Assembly: GCA_949751835.1 (NCBI GenBank)
Contig: CATKHK010000017.1
Location: 248,001-312,000 of the forward strand
DNA from: Blepharisma japonicum
Taxonomy: Eukaryota > Ciliophora > Heterotrichea > Heterotrichida > Blepharismidae
Length of the DNA stretch: 64,000 bases
Reading direction: 5' to 3'
The notes beneath the pieces are model-generated. The model did not search any database. It was not told the origin of the DNA and saw only the letters and a list, made by a program, of their open reading frames with translations. A program made the position numbers and the translations under genes. Numbering within the stretch: the first letter of the stretch is position 1; each line of letters opens with the position of its first letter. Positions 1 to 11,814 of this stretch are shown here, one piece after another.

Positions 1-593
1 GGACTCTTCACTCTAGGTGTTCCAACAGGTGAAACTCTTGTTGATCTTACAAAATTTGCATTGCTGTGAATTGAAGCAATATCAATTTTCTTTACTTTTT
101 GTGGTTCATTTGAAGCAGTGGTTTTTAGTTTTTTTAACGTAGTGTATAAGCTTTCTTTATGACTTTGTTCATGCTTTACTGGCTTTTTTTCTTCAAGCTC
201 TTTGTGGTTTTCATTGCTTGGCTTTCTCGATTTTTGGCTTGGATTTTTAGAGAGTGCTTGCTTAGCTGCTATAGCGATATCACATAAGTATTTACTATTA
301 TCAGCACTGAGCTCTCGCTTACTTTCATTCATAGCAGATAGCTTTTTTGAAACTAAAGGCTGACTTATAGATGTATTGCTGTTAGAAAAACTCATAGAGT
401 TGTTTGAGCTTTGGCCATTTTCAAGAGAAGTAGTCAAGTCATTGATCTTAGAGATAAAGTCACCTCGCTTTAATGATTTAATTTTATCACGTTCGTCATG
501 ATAATTGATAAGCCTTATGGGCTTCCAGTGTGCAGTAGGGCTTCTTGGAGATAATTCTCTAGCGATAGATTGTGTACTTGCTTTATTATCCAT
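1..593 (-). CDS. Hypothetical Ser/Lys-rich protein, N-terminal part (cut by window edge)
   Basis: An open frame starts at the ATG at 593-591 and runs without a stop to the left edge, giving at least 197 residues; the C-terminus lies outside the window. The protein begins MDNKASTQSIARELSPRSP, then a short more ordered patch (about residues 22-50, with HWKPIRLINYHDERDK), and continues as low-complexity Ser/Lys/Asn-rich sequence likely to be disordered. No domain or signal peptide was recognised. It is divergent from the PARG-like gene at 906, so the 312-bp gap probably holds both promoters. Function unknown. Confidence 0.6.
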   Translation of the reverse strand, partial: MDNKASTQSIARELSPRSPTAHWKPIRLINYHDERDKIKSLKRGDFISKINDLTTSLENGQSSNNSMSFSNSNTSISQPLVSKKLSAMNESKRELSADNSKYLCDIAIAAKQALSKNPSQKSRKPSNENHKELEEKKPVKHEQSHKESLYTTLKKLKTTASNEPQKVKKIDIASIHSNANFVRSTRVSPVGTPRVKS

Positions 594-905
594 TTTTTAT
601 ATAGAACTGAATGTGTGAGACTTACCAAAAGAAGGCATCCTTTAGTACTTGATTATTTATTCAATATAAGAGAGCTGATTAATTGAAATTATTTTAATAA
701 TATATAAAATGGATTTGCATTCTATATAAGAAAAATTATTTATCCAGCCACCAAGCCTCAATAATATAAATAAACGTAAACTTGAAATGCAGTAATAAAA
801 TTACGATTTTTATCTCTTCAATTTGAAGAATATTATTCCTATTACTGTTTAGAATAAAGATAAGGAAAGCAGTTAGAAATTAATTTACCATTTTTAGATA
901 TACTG
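594..905. other. Divergent intergenic region
   Basis: 312 bp of AT-rich DNA between two divergently transcribed genes. It must hold the 5' leaders and promoters of both. I see no RNA gene, repeat or recognisable motif. Confidence 0.5.
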
Positions 906-1814
906 ATGAGATCTATACATGAAGCTTATTCGAAGAGTTTAGCATCCATGAGTGACTCCCAAAGAAGAAATATGAGAATGAAAATATACAACGAAACTAT
1001 TGATATAGTCCGACAACGCCGATACCCTTTGCCATCAGGTATTTTCGTAGATTTAATAAAAGATCAAAACAGAGAAGCATTACAAAGAAATGTCCAAATT
1101 AGTCATCCATCAGATATAGCTCTTCCTCCCTTCCAAGTAACAAACTCAAGAGTAATTGTTTTTGATGGAGACTGTATAGAAGCAGGGATTCACATGAAAA
1201 GACTTGGTTTTAACCCTGTGATTCTTAATATGGCCAATGCAAGAATTCCAGGTGGAGGAGTTACATCTGGTGCAGGAGCCCAAGAAGAAAGTATTTTTAG
1301 AAGAACTAACTATTTTCAGCATTTGCAGGGCAACCCTGCTGTTAGATATCCAATTAGCCTTACGGGTGCAATTTATTCCCCTGATGTTGTAGTCTTCCGT
1401 GATACAGAAGCAAGCCAATATAGGCTATTTGAAGAGCCTATTAATTTAAGTTTTATCGCATGTGCTGCCTTAAGAAATCCAGACTTAACAAATCATCATA
1501 CTTATACTCCGAAAGATCTTGAAACAATGAGACACAAAATTAGGGCAATTTATTCGCTCTCTGCAGCTCACATGCACAATTGCTTAATTTTAAGTGCTTT
1601 TGGGTGTGGAGCATATAAAAATCCACCCAGAGAAGTCGCAAGATTGTTTAGAGAACAGTTGGAAACGCCTGAATTTCAAGGAAGATTTGAAAGGGTTATT
1701 TTTGCGATTTTTAATGATCATAATTCACAGAGGAAGCATAATCCAGAAGGCAATGTAAAGCCTTTTAGCGATATTTTTGAGACACAAATCGTCGATTTAA
1801 ATCAATTAAATTAA
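906..1814 (+). CDS. Bacterial-type poly(ADP-ribose) glycohydrolase-like protein (TIGR02452/DUF2263)
   Basis: 302 residues, no intron, no TGA, stop TAA. Residues about 80-140 carry the microbial PARG signature: a VFDGDCIEAG strand, then NMANARIPGGGV and the GGG-x(6)-QEE catalytic loop (GGGVTSGAGAQEES), in which the second Glu is the presumed catalytic acid that releases ADP-ribose from proteins. A later ILSAFGCGAYKNPP stretch matches the conserved C-terminal macrodomain strand and glycine loop. The length is normal for TIGR02452. In the cell it would reverse ADP-ribosylation. The family is commonest in bacteria and scattered in protists and fungi, so lateral origin is possible but not shown here. 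It converges on the SAPS gene with 24 bp between stops. Confidence 0.85.
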   Translation: MRSIHEAYSKSLASMSDSQRRNMRMKIYNETIDIVRQRRYPLPSGIFVDLIKDQNREALQRNVQISHPSDIALPPFQVTNSRVIVFDGDCIEAGIHMKRLGFNPVILNMANARIPGGGVTSGAGAQEESIFRRTNYFQHLQGNPAVRYPISLTGAIYSPDVVVFRDTEASQYRLFEEPINLSFIACAALRNPDLTNHHTYTPKDLETMRHKIRAIYSLSAAHMHNCLILSAFGCGAYKNPPREVARLFREQLETPEFQGRFERVIFAIFNDHNSQRKHNPEGNVKPFSDIFETQIVDLNQLN

Positions 1815-1838
1815 TATAGCTACTGGATTTATATTAAA

Positions 1839-3533
1839 TTAAAGGTCCTCAAGCTCATCAACTTTTACTTCTTGCCTCCAGTAGTTACGGTCACTATATT
1901 CATCTATTTCTCTAATGTTTTTCTCAAATGGTACGTTTATTTCTGTTTCTCTAGCCGGCTCTTTAGTTTCTTCTTCATGCTCTTTATTTTCTGGCTCTTC
2001 TATATTTGAAGTAGTGTTTTCTGGTAAGTCATAATCTTGCTCACTGCTAAACCTAGACCTTGTTTCAGCTGGCTTTCCTCCTAATTCAAGACAATCTAAT
2101 CTGTTTTGAGGTACCAAGAAATCATTAACAAAGCTTTTCCATTCTTCTAATTTTGCCAAAAAGTTATCAACGGTGGTACATGAAGAATTTTCAATGACAA
2201 TGTTCCCTATTTTTGTAGCAAAACCTAAATGGCCTTTGCGGATGTCGCATCTTGGGTTAGAAATTATTTGGAATAAGCTTAGCTCATGGAGCTTGTGTGG
2301 GAGTTGGGCTTGTGATAATAACTAAATAGAAATTACTGTGAGTTTTAAAGCATCTGATTTGCTTTCAAGGATCGACGCAATGAACTTACTATAGGCTTGA
2401 TGCAAAAAAGAATTCCAAACACTCTGGAACATTAAGTCCTATGTAAATTTTACAGTGGAAATCTGAATAATCTGAGACTCAGCAAGAATTGTATTGAATC
2501 TCTGGCTAGGAATTTTTATTGCTGCAGCCAAAATTTCAATCATTCTGATTTTTCCTTCACCCACAATTGGAATCTCTTCGTTAAACGTAGTTTTTATAGT
2601 CCCCTCAGGGTTTCGTAAAGTATTTTCAATCTGCTCTATATGCTTAATCATTTCTATAATTATTTTTTGATCTTCTTCGTCAATAATTCTACTGTCATCA
2701 TCACTATGCTCAGGATCAGGAATGTCTACATTACTAATCAAGCTACACAACAGCTTTGTGGCTTCTTTCTTTACTATTAGATTTCCTTCAAAAACTTGCT
2801 TAAATACATACTCTATGCACTGATCTCCTAGTAAATGTCCGAAAATATATCCCCAGTTTTTTATTTCTATTTTTTTCGATAATAGGTCTATAAGTAAATT
2901 GCTTGCATTGAATACAGTTTCCACTGAATTCTCAGAAGAAATGCAAAACAAAATTTTTTCTATCAAATTAAACAGGTCGTCTTGAAATTCAGTGCTCCCG
3001 TATTCTTCGCATGATAAAAGCTTGCCTATTAGGTCTGATACACTTTTGCTATAAAAATGTCTGATTGTCAAATCTATGCGGTCATCGTCATGGAGAAATC
3101 TGAGGACTTCATAAGCTTTTGTTGACAGTAAAGACTGAAAAACCTTGCAAACGTAGCCTAAGGAAGTAATATTAAGTTTTTCTTGGCTGTCTAAGTAATT
3201 ATAAAGTTTTTCTAAAAGTGAATTTTCATTAACTATTCTGTTGTTGATTTCTGGGCACCCACAAGCTAGCAGCTCACAAGCAGTGTAAGGATATTTGTAT
3301 CTGAGTTTGGTGTCAAGATGTTCAGGTGGCTCGTCAATCATGTAGTTTATCAAAATTTCTATTTTCGCATTATCAAGAAAATCCAAGAATTTTTTATTTG
3401 AGAACTTGAGTTCTGCAACAGCGTCATCATCGCAGTCCATTACTGCTTCCAGAGTTAAGCCTTCCTTATCGAAGATTTTATCAAATACAGGTGGACTTTG
3501 ACGAAACCTTGCTCTTCCAAAACCCATCACCAT
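1839..3533 (-). CDS. SAPS-domain protein, PP6 (SIT4) phosphatase regulatory subunit
   Basis: Joining three exons gives 554 residues. Two 15-nt introns, GTAAAATTTACATAG (2439-2453) and GTAATTTCTATTTAG (2322-2336, both on the minus strand), each end in a TAG that would otherwise stop the frame. The N-terminus (FDKEGLTLEAVMD, KFLDFL, then RYKYPYTACELLACGCPEI) matches the start of SAPS/PPP6R proteins. Exons 2-3 restore the conserved end of the domain (VWNSFLHQ, then RKGHLGFATKIGNI and WKSFVNDFL). The tail is acidic and probably disordered. SAPS proteins form helical repeats that bind the PP6/SIT4 catalytic subunit and direct it to substrates in growth and cell-cycle control. The start is MVMGFGRARF; a second ATG lies two codons on. 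Confidence 0.88.
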
Positions 3534-3671
3534 ATCCTATTTATTATTAAAGTTAACACAGGAACTTTGCTATCAATGAGTGCAGAAATGATTAAAAATA
3601 GCCAATTTAAAAAAAAACTTGCCATTATATGGTAGCAATAAAATACTTAAAATGAATTAAGAGAAATATTT

Positions 3672-5726
3672 TTAGTACCCTGCGACCATTTGGCATCCTC
3701 TCTTCATATTTTTAACCCAGTCCAATGGAGCTCTTGAAGCCATGCTGTTAACAATGCTTTTTGGGACCAGTCCTTTTACATCATTTTGAGAAATAATGGT
3801 GACTGTGCAACTTCTTGCAGTTTTTGGCCTAAGAATATATCCAGAAATAGCTGTTTCAGCTCTGATCACTCCTTTTCTAGGAGGCATAGCTGGATCATCT
3901 ACACTAACAAAGTGAAGAATAATCATATTTGGCTCTGGATAATCTCTGATCATTATTCTTCTTTGTAGTCAATCTCTTCTTGTGACTCCGAATGGGGTTT
4001 TTATCATATAATACAAAAGTTCTGCATCATCTCTAGAGGCCACGATACGAAATTCGTGAAACAAATGGTCCCATTGAGTTCTGACAGAAGTATCCCATAT
4101 TGCTTTTACTACAGTCTCAGTTGAGTACTCTATATCACAAAATCCTTTTATCATACAAACTGGGCTATTTTCAGCTTTTCTCTGATAAACTTGTGTCCCA
4201 GGCTTATTCACACAATGTCTCCAAACTTTATCGCCTACAGGCTCTTTTTCAATTTCTAACAACTTATCAAAGCAGTCTTGAAACTTATGAATCCTCATAT
4301 CAATTTTAAAAGTCTCTTTAAGGCTGCTTTCTACGCTTTCTTTTATTTCCTCTTTATCTGATAATCTTGATGAGCTCCTAGCTGAAATACTTCTAGGGCT
4401 TTCTATTTTCTCCACTTTTTCGGCCTTTTCTTCCTTTTGAATCATTTCAATTTCTCCTTTTTCCTCGTCATGATCTGAATCTATATCCATATCAATCGCA
4501 CTCCCTTCAAATGGTAAATGTACTTGCACTGGGATCATGCTGGACGAGGGTGTTTTCTCTGGAGAATTAAATTGCATTTTTGCTGGGGAATCAGCCTGAA
4601 TATCTATTTTAATTTGGTAATTAACATCTTCACTAACTGAACCAACTTCAAAATCATCAGAAGTGTCATCTTGCTGGAAAAGAGGAGGATTAAAAGTCTC
4701 GTTAGCAGCAGAAAGCTTGCTAATAATTTCTAAGCTGAGTAAGTCTTTATAATTCAACTTATAATGAGGGTCATGAGTAGAGTAGCCTGGCAAGCTTGAT
4801 CTTCTGAACATTAGTTTTTCGAAATACTTTTTGTTTTCGCAGCTTTTGTTCTGATCAGCTTTAGACGTTTTGTATTCTAAAAAATGTTCGATATCAGAAA
4901 TAGCTTTACAAGTTTGTACATTTTTCCCTATGAGTTTGCAAGAAAGCCCTGGAAATGGAAGAATCATCCCGATAATATCTTCGTCTTGTAAGTGGGATTT
5001 TTTTAGAATTGCTTTAGTTTTGTCGTTTGCAAGAATTTCTTCGATTCTTCTAACAATCTCTAATTCATGACCTTCTTTTACGATAGGGTCTTTGAGCAAT
5101 TGAAGAACTGGGATAAGGATTCTTCGGATTCTTGAAGAGGTGAAGTGAATATTTATACCAAATTCAATGGAATGAGCGATTTCATAAGCAGAATTTAAAA
5201 GAGCAGTGTGGGCTACACTTGTTCTTAGGAATTTTCTTAGCTTTTGGACTTCTTTCATAAAAGCAGGATTATGCAATTGTAGCACAAAAGCTGGTCTGAA
5301 TTCATCAATCACCTTTTCTAAAATTCCTGAGTATTCGCTTATTGGGATTTTTGTTTTTTTAAGGGTAGATAAATATATCAGCATACAGCTAAGTCTTAGC
5401 TGATATTGCATATCTTTGGTAAGAGCTGATTTGACGACTTTGCTTCTTTTCCATCTTCTTCCAATTACATGACCAATACCAAAACCAATTGCGCCGCCAA
5501 GGATACCAGCAACTATAGTTGCGCTGGTAAAGATCATAAATCCAACTACTGCCAAAATAGAACCACCTATGAGGCTTCCTAAATATCTTCGATCTGTTTT
5601 GGTTATTTCTTCTAGAATTTCTTGGAGACTGCTTTCCATTGAATCCAACTCGGGTTGAATTAGTAGAGGGAAAGCTAATGAAGTGGAAAGAGTGCTATTG
5701 CTCCTATGGTGCCTACGTGAGCTCAT
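3672..5726 (-). CDS. Membrane-anchored START-domain lipid-binding protein
   Basis: 684 residues with one in-frame TGA (3967-3969) read as Trp in TRRD-W-LQRR, a conserved START position. Residues about 50-90 form a long Gly-rich hydrophobic stretch (SLIGGSILAVVGFMIF, then GILGGAIGFGIGHVIG) ending in RRWKR, likely one or two membrane helices. A long charged middle with Ser-rich and Glu/Lys-rich parts follows. The last 180 residues (from about 505) are a START domain: VWRHCV, TQWDHLFHEFRIV, YYMIKTPFGVTRRDW, then RGCQMVAGY at the end. START domains bind sterols or phospholipids. An upstream in-frame ATG (5792) would add a hydrophobic 22-residue leader; I prefer 5726 (MSSRRHHRS) because the extra sequence looks like AT-rich leader DNA. 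Confidence 0.82.
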
Positions 5727-6255
5727 TTTATTTGAATAATCCCAGATTACTTTAAAAAAGAAATGTGATATTAAAACAATGATAATTATCATTATTTTTA
5801 CAATAATTTACACAAATATAATAATGATAAGAAGCTTTAATGATTTACCAAAAATATTATTTTTCTCTACCAAAAAATAGCCTGAGTTTTATTCTTCCTC
5901 TTTAAAGATATTTTGTTTAAATTTATTCACTGATTTGAGTTATCATGGTTATTTTGCTTGAGCATTCTAAATTTATGGCATGTGAAATCTTTTGGATTAC
6001 CTAGATCTCCAAGTTTAACTTACCAATAATTTGACCAAACTCAATTAAATTTTTCAGCTAAATTACCTAATTTGAGTTGACAAATTAGCTTTAGTTCTTC
6101 TACCAATACCACAAGTTGTAAAAAATATATAAGGCATAAGCAATACAAAATTCTCAAGGGTTATATTTTTGTCTCTTAAATATTATTTAAAAATATAAAT
6201 TGTATTATTCATACACATCTTTATTAAAAAGACTAATAAAAATAAATTTTTAATA
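5727..6255. other. Divergent intergenic region
   Basis: 529 bp of AT-rich DNA between the START gene (minus) and the small basic-protein gene (plus). Both promoters should lie here. No RNA gene or repeat seen. Confidence 0.5.
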
Positions 6256-6816
6256 ATGGAAGAAGACGTTAACGATCTTTTTAGATATACAAAGGTACAT
6301 ACTGCTGAAAAATTAAAGAGATGTAAAAGTTTGCAAAAGCAAACTTTAAAGGAAGTTCTAAAAATTAAAAGAACAGATGAATCTCCTTTAAATGGACGAA
6401 TTTCACATACAAGATCAAGCTCTCAAACAACATTTAAGAGAAATTTGATCCCAAAATTACCTCAAGCGCATAAAAATTCAAGTTCATCTATTAAAAAGCC
6501 TTTATCTCTTCCTAATACAGATAGATCACGCACAAGTTCTCCTTCACTGATACTCAAATCGATAAATTGTAATTCTCATATAAATTTATATGAAAAATTA
6601 CGATCAATTAACAAGCTTACCATCAACAAATCAAAAGAAAATTCTAAAACTCAAATTCAAACTTTTGGAAGCAAATTAATCCTCCATCTAAGCTCCTTAA
6701 AGCCTAAAGTTCTTCGCAAAGCTTCATCAAAACTCCTTTTTTATCCTCTTAGTCACCCAAAGCACATCTCCCACTTCACACAAACAGATTTAAGCGAAGA
6801 ATTCATAGCTATTTAA
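6256..6816 (+). CDS. Hypothetical basic Ser/Lys-rich protein
   Basis: 186 residues from ATG to TAA with no TGA or intron. The sequence is strongly basic (many Lys, Arg, Ser) with a short N-terminal helix-like part (MEEDVNDLFRYTKVHTAEK) and RTSSPS and SHTRSSSQ stretches that look like kinase sites. No domain recognised. It ends 18 bp before the stop of the MCAT gene on the other strand, so the two transcripts converge and probably overlap at their 3' ends. The frame is supported by its length in AT-rich DNA and by the upstream AT-rich leader, not by homology. Confidence 0.6.
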   Translation: MEEDVNDLFRYTKVHTAEKLKRCKSLQKQTLKEVLKIKRTDESPLNGRISHTRSSSQTTFKRNLIPKLPQAHKNSSSSIKKPLSLPNTDRSRTSSPSLILKSINCNSHINLYEKLRSINKLTINKSKENSKTQIQTFGSKLILHLSSLKPKVLRKASSKLLFYPLSHPKHISHFTQTDLSEEFIAI

Positions 6817-6834
6817 GTCTTAAAAAAATTAAAT

Positions 6835-7768
6835 TTATTTTTCGTTCAAGTCAAGAATTAATCCTTCCAAATTTCTGTCCTTCATAATTTTATTGACAAT
6901 GTTAGTTAGAACCCTTTTTGCTCCAACTTCTGTGAATAGATTTGAGCCGTTTGACAAGCAATACTCCATGCCTCTCAAAAACCAAGCAGGATTTGTAATG
7001 TTGTCAACTAAGCTTTGTTTGATCTCATTCGGATCAGTCAACCCTTTGGAATGTGCATTAGAAATAACAGGAATTTTTGCAGGCTTAACGTCCATCTTTT
7101 CAAGCTCAGCTTTAACTCTATCAGCTGCTGGCTTCATTAGTCTGCAATGAAATGGTGCAGACACATTTAAAGATTTAATAGGGACTTTGTATTTTTGCTT
7201 CATGTGGTCTGTGACTAAGTCGACAGATTCACGAGTGCCGCTAAGAACGACTTGCTTATCATGATTCACGCCAGCTATTTCGCATATTCCGTCGATTTGG
7301 ACCTCATTTAACGACTTTCTGACAGTTTCTTCTGAGGCAGCTACTGCACTCATTCTGATAGCAAGGCCTTCAACGGCCTCTTGCATTGACTTGCCTCTTA
7401 TATAGGCTAACCTAGCACCTTGTTCAACTGTGAGAGCTCCACTTACAACACAAGCAGAGTACTCCCCTAACGAGTGGCCTAGGGCAAAAGAAAATCCATC
7501 TTCACGGGCTCCATATAAATGCTTTAAGAAATTCCAATGAAGAATCGATGATACCATGATTGCTGGCTGAGCATACTCAGTTAAGTTCAAATCGGATTCA
7601 GGTCCTTCTTTCATCATCTTTGAAAGCTATATAGATTGTTACCGAAAACCCTAGAGCGTCGTCAACACTCTTTAATATTTCGTTACTCCATGGATAACGC
7701 TCGAACTGTTCAATCATGCCAACGTGTTGGATGCCTTGGCCTGGGAGCAATAGAACACGCCTTATCAT
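6835..7768 (-). CDS. Malonyl-CoA:ACP transacylase (FabD/MCAT type)
   Basis: 305 residues after removing one 16-nt intron, GTAACAATCTATATAG (minus strand, 7627-7642), which contains an in-frame stop. The first exon supplies the family's opening motif LLLPGQGIQHVGM; the second holds the nucleophile elbow GHSLGEYSA and the catalytic His in NVSAPFHCRLMKPA, followed by the usual ISNAHSKG and FTEVGAKRVL motifs. It transfers malonyl groups from CoA to acyl carrier protein for type II fatty acid synthesis, in eukaryotes normally mitochondrial. The length is right for a stand-alone enzyme. The N-terminus (MIRRVLLLPG) leaves no room for a targeting peptide, so location is uncertain. All three Trp codons are TGG. 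Confidence 0.92.
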
Positions 7769-8391
7769 AAAAATTATCCGTTTTTCAAATAAATGGACTG
7801 TTATCGTAGGTAATTATCTAAAAATTTCCACAAGGAAGGAAAAATAACCATGGGATTTAATAACTAATCTGATAATTAAGTGGTTTAGATTGAGATTATA
7901 TTAGAAGTTTGTATAAAAAGTTTATAATGAGAGAACAAAATTTCCTGTGGCTTTGAATTTAAGAATTAGGATTATATAAACTATTAATCAAATAATCAAT
8001 CGCTTAAATAAGTTAAATATAAAGGATTCTATTACAAATTTTCGTAAAGACAGTTATTCCGATTTTATTGGACATAAAAAAATATTTATCAAAACCAAAA
8101 ACCATTTTGTCATCGGGTCTCGAAAAATAGAATTACGTCATCAAACATTTAAAATTAAGCTATAAATAGTCTTTAAACAAATCAGAAAAAAATATTTGAT
8201 TTTATTTATTAAAAAGTTTTAAAGAAAAATTTTAAATTTATCTGTTCAATAATTCTGGATAATTTAAATTTTTTGGTCTTCTTTAAGGATTTTATCATAC
8301 TAAATCTTAGGAAAATGGTTACGTAATTTTTTGAATTTTAGTTTACATACAACTAAGTTTAATATATAATCATATTAAAATAGCTACCTAC
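7769..8391. other. Intergenic region upstream of MCAT
   Basis: 623 bp, AT-rich, between the MCAT start and the stop of the AMPK-like kinase gene, both on the minus strand. It should hold the MCAT promoter and the kinase 3' end. No open frame, RNA gene or repeat that I can support. Confidence 0.5.
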
Positions 8392-10003
<1,612 letters not shown>

Positions 10004-10994
10004 TTATAGGAGGCTTATTTAGTTTTTTTATAAAATTTATTGGAACTGATTAAAATAGAGCTAAGATTATATCGACTTGTCAGAAAAAAATGCAAATAAT
10101 TGAAATAATTTGACTTTTGGGATTGGTTATATAAAAGCAACATTTAATTTAATTAGACAGATTTATTAAATTAACCAAAATTAGGCATTGTATAGTATAT
10201 ATTTATAGTATTTTATAATGATAATAATGAAGCTATTCAGAAAATTACTCTGTAATAAAACATTTATCAGAAGCTGTGGGAACTCGTGCTTAATGCAGTA
10301 AATAAATATGTATTTAAGTGTTATTGAGTAAATTAATATACCAAATAAGAATAAATTTATTAATCAATAATAATTAAAAGGAAAAAAAATTTAAAATTAT
10401 TCCAATACTGTGAAGTCGATATAATATAGACAGATATTTCTAAAATTACTTGGGTAATAAGAACTATTGCTTTTTAAACTCTTAATTATTCCAATAAACG
10501 AAAAAATCACTATTATTTAAGTAACTTCAACATTGCTCATCAAGATATAATTATCAAGTTTATTTGAGTAATGATATGGTCTGGAAATTCTAGATTAATT
10601 GTTTTGCTTATATCTGTTTTAATAATAAGTCAGCCTTTTAGAAAAATAGAGAAAATTATCATCCCTTTAAAAATAATGAAAAAAAATTATATAAATATTG
10701 TTTGCAATTTTTTATGTAATTAATAGTTGCTGTAATGATCATTTGCTTAGTTAGCAGAAGTACCTTACAGAGAAATTTTTACATATCATTTAAAAATAAG
10801 GCTTATGGATTCAATTTTTTTATAATATATAAGCTACCATTCTTTCCATCTATGGGGTGGGTTTAAAGTCTATCTTAGTTTATTTATTAAGCCCAAATTC
10901 TCACGATATCTATACGTTTTGGATTGCTATAACCCATATATTTTTGCATAAATATTTCTTTAATTTTCATATATCTATTTTTTAGTAATTTAAT
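10004..10994. other. Long divergent intergenic region
   Basis: 991 bp of very AT-rich DNA between the AMPK-like gene (minus) and the coiled-coil/MORN/PRP39 trio (plus). It is one of the two longest gaps in the window. The promoter for the trio must lie here if the genes are co-transcribed. I looked for tRNA, snRNA and coding signals on both strands and found none. Confidence 0.5.
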
Positions 10995-11792
10995 ATGATA
11001 ACTGAAGCCCTACAAAGCCAGGTAGAGTCCTTGCGACACCAAATTGATTTAGTAACCAAAGTTCACGCAGCAGATTTAAAAAGTGCTCGCACAGCTCTAG
11101 ATAAAAAAATAGATGCAGCTTATCATGATAAAGAGCTTTCATTATCCCACCAAAGTGACAAGCTAAATGAGCTTCAGCAAGCCTTAAACTCTGAAAGAGA
11201 AAGATCCACAAAACTCCGTATTGAACTTCAAGAAACAAGGCTAAACAATGACCAAGAGATTGCAAATCTCCATGAAAAAATCCGACGCATTAAAATCGAA
11301 ATCCAAAATTCAAATGAAGATTTCCACAAGCACCTCAAGCCTCAACTCCAAGCAATAAAAGAAGAAGAATATAAATTATCAGAATCACATAAAGAATATT
11401 TAGAATCTCTCAATAGTGAGCATTCTCAAATGCTTGAAAAACTAAAAACTCAATCAGCCACAATCCTTCAAAATATTCAATCCCTACAAATGGAAAAAGA
11501 AGAACTCAAAAGAAAACTCGCAATCAAAGAAGGTTGTGGGATAAAGGACATTGAAATCCTTAATGAAGCTTTTAAATCAACTCGTCACGTTGTAGAACTA
11601 CAAGAAACCAGCATAAAAAGACTAAAGTTTGCATGTGATGAGACTAATGAAGAAAAAACTGCTCTAGATAGAGAGCAAAGATTGCTGGAAGAAAGAGAAT
11701 ATATATTAAAGCACGAAAATGCAGGGATGAGAGAAACCATAGAAAGGCTTGAAAGAATGATATATGGAAAAAAATCACCTAGGAAAGACTAA
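10995..11792 (+). CDS. Coiled-coil protein, unknown
   Basis: 265 residues, nearly all predicted coiled coil: heptad-like Leu spacing with dense Glu/Lys/Gln from about residue 5 to 260 (for example QSQVESLRHQIDLV and ERERSTKLRIELQE), ending in a basic KKSPRKD tail. It contains no Trp and no TGA. It resembles many ciliary or centriolar rod proteins in composition, but no family was recognised. It is the first of three co-directional genes, with only 22 nt between its stop and the start of the MORN gene, which hints at a linked expression unit. Confidence 0.75.
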   Translation: MITEALQSQVESLRHQIDLVTKVHAADLKSARTALDKKIDAAYHDKELSLSHQSDKLNELQQALNSERERSTKLRIELQETRLNNDQEIANLHEKIRRIKIEIQNSNEDFHKHLKPQLQAIKEEEYKLSESHKEYLESLNSEHSQMLEKLKTQSATILQNIQSLQMEKEELKRKLAIKEGCGIKDIEILNEAFKSTRHVVELQETSIKRLKFACDETNEEKTALDREQRLLEEREYILKHENAGMRETIERLERMIYGKKSPRKD

Positions 11793-11814
11793 TATTTAAT
11801 TATTAAAAATAAAA

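Noticed and set aside
5727-5792. N-terminal extension of the START protein from the ATG at 5792
   Set aside because: The added 22 residues are Ile/Phe-rich translation of an AT-rich leader; start at 5726 gives an ordinary N-terminus. It cannot be fully excluded.
10004-10994. tRNA or snRNA gene in the long gap
   Set aside because: No GGTTCRA-type B box, acceptor stem pairing or U-snRNA core was found on either strand.
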